A stretch of DNA of 17,709 nt from Flavobacterium psychrophilum (GTDB lineage Bacteria > Bacteroidota > Bacteroidia > Flavobacteriales > Flavobacteriaceae). The notes under the pieces are model-generated. The model was not told the origin of the DNA. It saw only the letters and a list, made by a program, of their open reading frames with translations, and did not search any database. Location: assembly GCA_945866505.1 (NCBI GenBank), contig CAMBHH010000055.1, positions 1 to 17,709 of the forward strand. Direction: 5' to 3'. Positions 13,094 to 17,709 of this stretch are shown piece after piece (within the stretch, counting starts at the first letter, position 1; each line of letters starts with the position of its first letter). The translations under genes and the position numbers were made by a program.

Positions 13094-14038
13094 ATGGATC
13101 TAGAAGAAAAATTCAATTATCATACGATTAATTTAAAGAGCGATTATGAAGGAAAAACAATCGCTACTTTAATCTCTTCGAAATCAAACACAGATAATAG
13201 TATTCCTGTTCTCTACATACACGGTTTTATTGATTATTTTTTTCACCCTCACTTGGCAGAAGAATTTCATCAACACGGTTATGATTTTTATGCTTTGGAA
13301 CTCCGAAAATATGGACATTCCTTGCAACCCCATCAGCATCCCAATTATTGCAAATCCAGTGAAGAATATTTTGAAGAAATCTCTATTACCATTAGATCAA
13401 TTTACGACAAATCCCAGAAAAAGATTGTATTGATGGGGCATTCTACTGGAGGTTTAATCACAAGCCTTTACATGAATAAAGGAAAAGAAAGAGAACTGGT
13501 TTGCGGATTGATATTAAACTCACCTTTTTTAGAGCTCAATATGCCACTTGCAGTGAGAATGGTTGCTCCAGCTTTCGCCAAAATAGCTTCAACTTTTTAT
13601 CCTTTTTCTAAATTAAATAATGCAATCTCTCCTGTTTACGGGCAAAGCGTGCATAAAAATTATTTTGGCGATTGGGATTTTAATTTAAAATGGAAACCAA
13701 TCAACGGTTTTCCTGCTTTTTTTGCTTGGCTTGTTGCTATTGTTGATGCACAAAAACAACTCAAACAAAACGCTGCAATCAAGGTGCCGATTTTAGTACT
13801 GTTTTCTTCCCATTCCCTTTTGTTAAAAAAATATACTCCCGAAGCACAGACTGCAGATATAGTTCTTAATGTAAAACATATCCAAAAAATTGGAAAAAAA
13901 TTAGGTTCTAATGTAGTCTTAAAAGAAATTAAAAACGGAATGCACGATCTGTTTCTATCTAAAAAAGACGCACGAAATGTAGCCTTTATAGCACTTTTTG
14001 ACTGGATGTCGGAGAATGAAATAAATTTTAAACTTTAA
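13094..14038 (+). CDS. Alpha/beta hydrolase (serine aminopeptidase S33/lysophospholipase-like)
   Basis: This 314-residue cytoplasmic protein has the alpha/beta hydrolase fold. The nucleophile elbow is GHSTGG (115-120), with S117. The catalytic His is H284 in NGMHDLFLS. The acid is probably D255 in the TADIVLNV segment, because the usual position after PILVLFSS carries His rather than Asp; this matches a subgroup whose members carry ADTVLDV there. The oxyanion region is YIHGFIDYF (41-49). There is no signal peptide. Relatives include monoacylglycerol lipase-like and lysophospholipase-like enzymes; the substrate is unknown. The gene is 89 bases upstream of glycogen synthase on the same strand, but that spacer has its own -7-like TATATTTAC (14062-14070), so co-transcription is uncertain. 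Confidence 0.87.
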   Translation: MDLEEKFNYHTINLKSDYEGKTIATLISSKSNTDNSIPVLYIHGFIDYFFHPHLAEEFHQHGYDFYALELRKYGHSLQPHQHPNYCKSSEEYFEEISITIRSIYDKSQKKIVLMGHSTGGLITSLYMNKGKERELVCGLILNSPFLELNMPLAVRMVAPAFAKIASTFYPFSKLNNAISPVYGQSVHKNYFGDWDFNLKWKPINGFPAFFAWLVAIVDAQKQLKQNAAIKVPILVLFSSHSLLLKKYTPEAQTADIVLNVKHIQKIGKKLGSNVVLKEIKNGMHDLFLSKKDARNVAFIALFDWMSENEINFKL

Positions 14039-14127
14039 ATCAACAAATCAACTAAACTAAGTATATTTACGAATAGTAACCAATAAAGAAAAAGTTATAT
14101 TGATAACTTAAATCCGTCAATTAAATT

Positions 14128-15354
14128 ATGAAAATAGCACTTTTTACCAATGAGTTTCCACCCAATATTTACGGTGGTGCCGGTGTTCACATCGATTTTT
14201 TAAGCCAAGAATTAGCCAAATTAGGTCAGGTCGAAGTACGCTGTTTTGGAGACCAAAATGTCGATACCGATTCGATGCACGTTCGAGGAATCAATTCTTC
14301 GCTAACCAAAATGGTTGATGATGCCAATCCTCATATCAAGATGTTTCACAATATGAGTCGAAATGTAGAATTGTCGCAAGCCACGCCTGAAGCCGATGTG
14401 ATTCATTGCCACACTTGGTACACCCACCTTGCTGGAATTATGACTCGCGAACTATTGCAATCGCCATTGATTTTAACAACTCACAGTTTAGAAACACATC
14501 GCCCTTGGAAAGTAGAACAACTTGGAAACGGTTATTTTCTTTCGCGTTGGATCGAAAATAGTGCTTACAATACCGCCGATGGAATTATTGCTGTGAGCCA
14601 ACAAATGAAAGAAGACGTCATCGAAGCTTATGGTGTTAATCCTGAAAAAGTGACGGTAATACACAACGGAATCGATCCCGAATTCTACCAACCCACCTTT
14701 GAGAACAACTTACTTCTAGAATTAGGAATTAATCCCAACATTCCATTTGTACTATTTGTGGGACGCATTACCCGCCAAAAAGGAATTTCACAGTTAATTT
14801 CTGCTGCCAAACATTTCAACAAAAACTGCCAAATCGTACTTTGTGCTGGAGCTCCTGATACCAAGGAAATTGCCGAAGAAACCGAAGCTTTGATTGCCGA
14901 TTTGAAAAAAGAAAGAGATGGAGTCATCCTTATCTCCGAAATGCTACCACGCGAAAAAATAAAAGTGTTGTACAGCCACGCTCGAGTATTTGCCTGTCCT
15001 TCCTTGTACGAACCTTTTGGCATCATCAATCTCGAAGCAATGGCTTGCGAAACACCAGTGGTGGGGAGTCAGGTAGGTGGAATTCCAGAAATCATTGTCG
15101 AAGGAGAATCGGGTTATTTAATCCCACTCGAAAGTGTTTCCAGAACCGATTTTAATCCTGCCAATCCGGAAGCTTTTCAGAAAGCTTTTGCAGCCAAAAT
15201 CAATATTTTGTTAGAAGACGAAGCCTTGGCAACCCAAATGGGAAAAGCTGGAAGAGAACGCGTTTTGAAAATTTTCAGTTGGGAATCTATCGCTAAAACT
15301 ACTTATGATTATTACCAAAAAGTGATTGATGAATTTGTGAAGGAGAAGGCTTGA
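14128..15354 (+). CDS. glgA: Glycogen synthase, actinobacterial-type (GT4 family)
   Basis: This 408-residue GT-B retaining glycosyltransferase opens with ALFTNEFPPNIYGGAGVH (4-21), the glucan-binding loop of the actinobacterial GlgA/GlgM group (TIGR02149-like) rather than the KTGGL loop of classic GT5 synthases. Further group marks are HCHTWYTHLAG (93-103) and HSLETHRPWKVEQLG (119-133). The nucleotide-sugar site has GRITRQKG (212-219) and the E-x7-E motif E295...E303 in YEPFGIINLEAM. In actinobacteria this group makes maltose-1-phosphate or elongates glycogen from ADP-glucose. Which activity applies here cannot be told; no glgC, glgB or glgE is in the window. The length (about 400 residues) fits the group and is shorter than GT5 enzymes. 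Confidence 0.88.
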   Translation: MKIALFTNEFPPNIYGGAGVHIDFLSQELAKLGQVEVRCFGDQNVDTDSMHVRGINSSLTKMVDDANPHIKMFHNMSRNVELSQATPEADVIHCHTWYTHLAGIMTRELLQSPLILTTHSLETHRPWKVEQLGNGYFLSRWIENSAYNTADGIIAVSQQMKEDVIEAYGVNPEKVTVIHNGIDPEFYQPTFENNLLLELGINPNIPFVLFVGRITRQKGISQLISAAKHFNKNCQIVLCAGAPDTKEIAEETEALIADLKKERDGVILISEMLPREKIKVLYSHARVFACPSLYEPFGIINLEAMACETPVVGSQVGGIPEIIVEGESGYLIPLESVSRTDFNPANPEAFQKAFAAKINILLEDEALATQMGKAGRERVLKIFSWESIAKTTYDYYQKVIDEFVKEKA

Positions 15355-15489
15355 TAGAAATAGTACTCAAGTTGAGAAAACCGTCCAAAAGCAGATAGAT
15401 ATACTCAGTTTTTGGATTAATAAATGAGTATATAAAAGTGGTCTATAGCATTGTAAAACTGCCCCGAAAGCAATTCAAAACGACAAAAT

Positions 15490-16014
15490 GTGGACAAAAC
15501 AACAATAGAAATATTATGGAATCAATTCGGAGCAAGTATTGATATGCTTATCAATGTAATTTCAAATTGCCCTGACGATTATTTTTTGACAAATAGACGA
15601 TTTTATTATATTGCTTTTCACAGTACAATTTTTTTAGACTACTATTTGACAATTCCACCAAGCGACTTTTCACCACTACTTCCCTATACACAAAAAGAGC
15701 CAGAAGACAGACCAAAAGAAGCAATTGACGATTTAATACCAGACAAACTTTACAGTAACCAAGAAATAGTGGAATATCTTAAACAAAGTCGTGAAAAATG
15801 CAAACAATTGATTTACGCTCTGACAGAAGAAAAATTAAATGATAGGTTTAAAGAAGGAGACGAGCCAAATGATATGGATTACCCGATTTTGGAAATTCTA
15901 CTTTATAACCTGCGACATACCCAGCATCATACTGCACAACTAAATATGTTGTTACGACACGATATTGATAAGCATATAGAATGGTCATTCAAAGTAGGGG
16001 ACATAAACAACTAA
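15490..16014 (+). CDS. DinB-like four-helix protein
   Basis: The frame begins with GTG at 15490 (VDKTTIEILWNQF); an ATG two bases earlier is out of frame and stops after six codons. The 174-residue protein is mainly helical and fits the DinB/YfiT metalloprotein fold. A first metal-ligand candidate is the His in YIAFHSTIFLDYY (near residue 44), and the C-terminal RHTQHHTAQLNMLLR (near 132-146) carries the second His pair in the usual last-helix position. Members are putative metal-dependent thiol transferases or are uncharacterised. The gene starts a plus-strand run of small unrelated genes with palindrome-bearing spacers, which suggests an accessory region. The 135-base spacer before it (15355-15489) holds nothing I can name. 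Confidence 0.78.
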   Translation: MDKTTIEILWNQFGASIDMLINVISNCPDDYFLTNRRFYYIAFHSTIFLDYYLTIPPSDFSPLLPYTQKEPEDRPKEAIDDLIPDKLYSNQEIVEYLKQSREKCKQLIYALTEEKLNDRFKEGDEPNDMDYPILEILLYNLRHTQHHTAQLNMLLRHDIDKHIEWSFKVGDINN

Positions 16015-16022
16015 CAATAAAA

Positions 16023-16098
16023 CTAACGTTAGGGAAGAACAACGACCCGAAATCACGGATTTCCAAACGAACGAAGTAAACTGACGAAGTAATCCGTG
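16023..16098. repeat. Palindromes and direct repeats in the spacer after the DinB-like gene
   Basis: CTAACGTTAG (16023-16032) is a perfect 10-bp palindrome just after the stop codon. Further on, CACGGATT (16054-16061) and AATCCGTG (16091-16098) are perfect 8-bp inverted repeats around a 29-base loop, and ACGAAGTAA occurs twice (16071-16079, 16084-16092). No T-run follows, so this is not an ordinary terminator. It may be a dispersed palindromic repeat or a cassette-like recombination site. Confidence 0.6.
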
Positions 16099-16130
16099 CC
16101 CACAAACAAAAGCAATAATACTTAAAAATA

Positions 16131-17033
16131 ATGAGAAAACATAAAACTAATTATACGCTATTTAATATAAAATTAAACCGCTTACTATTTTTAATTGTAT
16201 GGCTACATCAATATGGATTTGCACAACCCGCAACTGAAGTTTACTTGCTCGATATTCAAAAAAATGCAACTTCTTTTAGTATCAACCCAAATTCAAAACC
16301 TGTAAATATTAGTAATAATGAAGACTACGACAACCAACCTAGTTTTATTGAAAAGCTGAATGCTGTGGCGTATGTCAGTACTAGAAATAAAAAACCAACA
16401 GATGTTTTTCTATATGATTTAGCCACTGCCACTACCAAACAATTGACCAATAATAGCCAAGCAGAATATTCTCCAAAAACTACTCCCGACGGTAAATTTA
16501 TATCTGTAGTAAAAGACACAGACCAAAATCTGACCCGAATTTCGTTAGATGGTTTAGTTACTGAAAAACTATATACATCAAAAGATTCTATTGGATATTA
16601 TTGCTGGTTGAACAAGTCCGAAATTGCTGCGTTTACATTATCAAAACCAAAGGTTACTTTGAAATTAATCAATATCAAAAACAAAACCGAAAAGTACTTG
16701 ACAGACAGCATCGGTCGTAGTTTGTATAAATACCGTGACGGAATTGTAATTTGTCAGAAGCTAAAAAAAGGAAATTGGGTCTCATTTATTGACAAAAAAG
16801 GCACCATAACTCATCTGATTGAACTACCAAAAGACACCGAAGATTTTTATTTAACTGATGATGGATGGTTGTGTTCTTCGAATGAATCTAGCCTCATTTA
16901 TTGTAACATAAAGTCTGAAAACAAAGCTTGGCGAGAATTGTCCAATTTGAAAGCAATGGGGATTTCAAAAATATTTCGGTTGGCCGTAAACCAAGATAGA
17001 AACAAACTTGTTTTTGTCTCTGAAGGGCAATAA
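16131..17033 (+). CDS. Secreted TolB/PD40-like beta-propeller protein
   Basis: This 300-residue protein has a basic N-terminus followed by a hydrophobic core (LNRLLFLIVWL, 15-25) and a likely signal peptidase site after FA (residue 31). The mature protein is built of short beta-rich repeats of the WD40-like PD40/TolB type. Examples are DNQPSFIEKLNAVAYVS with DVFLYDLAT and TKQLT at about 67-106, and AEYSPKTTPDGKFISVV at about 111-127. This pattern (entity, state, 'print the change') is common in periplasmic proteins related to the C-terminal propeller of TolB. No catalytic domain is seen; a peptidase domain such as in DPP IV relatives is absent. It is likely a binding or scaffold protein. It is separated from the VOC gene by 31 bases and may be co-transcribed with it. 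Confidence 0.78.
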   Translation: MRKHKTNYTLFNIKLNRLLFLIVWLHQYGFAQPATEVYLLDIQKNATSFSINPNSKPVNISNNEDYDNQPSFIEKLNAVAYVSTRNKKPTDVFLYDLATATTKQLTNNSQAEYSPKTTPDGKFISVVKDTDQNLTRISLDGLVTEKLYTSKDSIGYYCWLNKSEIAAFTLSKPKVTLKLINIKNKTEKYLTDSIGRSLYKYRDGIVICQKLKKGNWVSFIDKKGTITHLIELPKDTEDFYLTDDGWLCSSNESSLIYCNIKSENKAWRELSNLKAMGISKIFRLAVNQDRNKLVFVSEGQ

Positions 17034-17064
17034 AAAAATAATGTAAAAAATCAATCCATTAACT

Positions 17065-17421
17065 ATGCTAACAGCCATTCATCCCAAGTTACCGATGCGC
17101 GACAAAAAGGCAACAAGGAACTTTTACAGTAATAAATTAGGCTTTCAAGAATTTGGAAGTGCTGACTTTGATGGCTATTTGATGATGCAAAAAGACGGGA
17201 TTCAAATTCACTTTTTCGAGTTCAAAACATTGGACCCAAAAGAAAACTATGGTCAGGTTTACATCAGAACAGATGCTATTGATAACTATTATCAAACTTT
17301 GTTGGACAATAAAACAAGCATTCATCCCAATGGACAATTAGAACTAAAACCTTGGGGACAAAAAGAATTTTCAGTACTTGACCCAGACAACAATTTGCTG
17401 ACTTTCGGACAAAATATCTAA
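17065..17421 (+). CDS. VOC (glyoxalase/bleomycin-resistance-like) protein
   Basis: This 118-residue protein consists of two beta-alpha-beta-beta-beta modules of the vicinal oxygen chelate fold. Module one is HPKLPMRDKKATRNFYSNKL with LGFQEFG and IQIHFFEF; module two includes NYGQVYIRTDAIDNYYQTLL and ends KEFSVLDPDNNLLTFGQN, the typical closing strand. It is closest in style to bleomycin-resistance-type proteins, which sequester ligands rather than catalyse. Metal ligands are not obvious as a full set, so enzymatic activity is doubtful. It ends 12 bases before the cyclophilin gene, so the two probably share a transcript. Confidence 0.87.
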   Translation: MLTAIHPKLPMRDKKATRNFYSNKLGFQEFGSADFDGYLMMQKDGIQIHFFEFKTLDPKENYGQVYIRTDAIDNYYQTLLDNKTSIHPNGQLELKPWGQKEFSVLDPDNNLLTFGQNI

Positions 17422-17433
17422 ACCAATAAAACA

Positions 17434-17709
17434 ATGAAAAAAATAGCACTGTCTATACTAGTTATGCTTTTCGCAATCATTAATCTTACAGCACAGAAGA
17501 AAAAAAATTGCCTAATTAAAACATCATTAGGCGATATCACCGTAGAATTGTATCCTAAAAAAGCACCAACTACCGTTGCCAATTTTCTGAAATATGTTGA
17601 TGCACATTTGTACGACAACACGACTTTTTTTCGTTCGGTAACTTTGCAAAATCAACAAAAGGATTCCGTAAAAATTGAAGTCATTCAAGGTGGCGAAGTC
17701 GATTCGACA
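17434..17709 (+). CDS. Secreted peptidyl-prolyl isomerase, cyclophilin type (5' part)
   Basis: The frame starts at ATG 17434 and runs off the window after 92 codons. It opens with a signal peptide (MKKIALSILVMLFAIINLTA, cleavage before QKKK). The cyclophilin start follows: CLIKTSLGDITVELYPKKAP with TTVANFLKYV (about 27-56), then YDNTTFFRSV, where the catalytic Arg follows FF (residue 68), and the VIQGG motif near residue 85. The protein would catalyse prolyl isomerisation outside the cytoplasm during folding. An insertion between FFRSV and VIQGG (LQNQQKDSVKIE) is longer than in E. coli PpiA-type enzymes, as seen in some Bacteroidota members. Confidence 0.9.
   Translation, partial: MKKIALSILVMLFAIINLTAQKKKNCLIKTSLGDITVELYPKKAPTTVANFLKYVDAHLYDNTTFFRSVTLQNQQKDSVKIEVIQGGEVDST

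Noticed and set aside
14685..15029. 114-codon minus-strand frame inside glgA
   Set aside because: It is antisense to conserved GT-B motifs and shows no domain; the length follows from codon bias of the sense gene.
16023..16098. Integron attC site
   Set aside because: CTAACGTTAG and the later inverted repeat only loosely resemble attC core sites (RYYYAAC/GTTRRRY do not both fit) and no integrase is in the window; kept only as a repeat.

Overview
The window looks like a chromosomal stretch of a Flavobacterium-like member of the Bacteroidota. The DNA is AT-rich and translation starts lack Shine-Dalgarno sequences. Several promoters fit the Bacteroidota pattern TTTG-N19-TAnnTTTG, lipoproteins end their signals in short lipoboxes, and one secreted enzyme carries a C-terminal type IX secretion (Por) sorting domain. 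Most genes are housekeeping or small accessory genes. I see no insertion-sequence transposase, phage gene or CRISPR array.

Layout. 1-526 (minus): the start of a DUF4260-like membrane protein and a GNAT acetyltransferase. 536-892: a compact element made of a GIY-YIG nuclease reading frame flanked by two inward-facing copies of a 7-5-7 palindrome (TGCTGAA-N5-TTCAGCA). Its right palindrome contains the last codons and stop of hemW. 882-2590 (minus): hemW and ruvC, overlapping by 4 bases. A 33-bp palindrome follows, then a plus-strand pair encoding a flippase-like membrane protein and a family 2 glycosyltransferase (2673-4693). A candidate structured RNA lies at 4707-4784. A lipoprotein and a DUF456 membrane protein are divergent at 4794-5856. 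A secreted GH13 alpha-amylase (6021-8138, minus) is followed by a repeat-rich spacer and a tRNA-Thr(UGU) with its own promoter and terminator. 8703-11569 (minus) holds a small conserved-looking protein, mannose-6-phosphate isomerase, a Bcp peroxiredoxin, a QueD/PTPS-type enzyme and isopentenyl-diphosphate isomerase. 11832-15354 (plus) holds a lipoprotein MsrB-MsrA fusion, an alpha/beta hydrolase and an actinobacterial-type glycogen synthase. 15490-17709 (plus) is a run of small accessory genes: a DinB-like protein, a TolB-like propeller protein, a VOC/glyoxalase protein and the start of a secreted cyclophilin-type prolyl isomerase.

The genes do not form one pathway. Sugar metabolism is represented by amylase, mannose-6-phosphate isomerase and glycogen synthase. 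Oxidative repair is represented by Bcp and MsrBA. The flippase/glycosyltransferase pair is probably for envelope glycans or glycolipids.

The most unusual signal is in the repeats. There is a GIY-YIG/palindrome element with no normal start codon. There are also heptanucleotide repeat arrays, and one unit (GATTTCA) occurs both in an intergenic spacer and in frame inside the glycosyltransferase. Two genes (hemW and idi) have stop codons that lie within repeat sequence. All family names come from motif recognition by eye; no database search was run.
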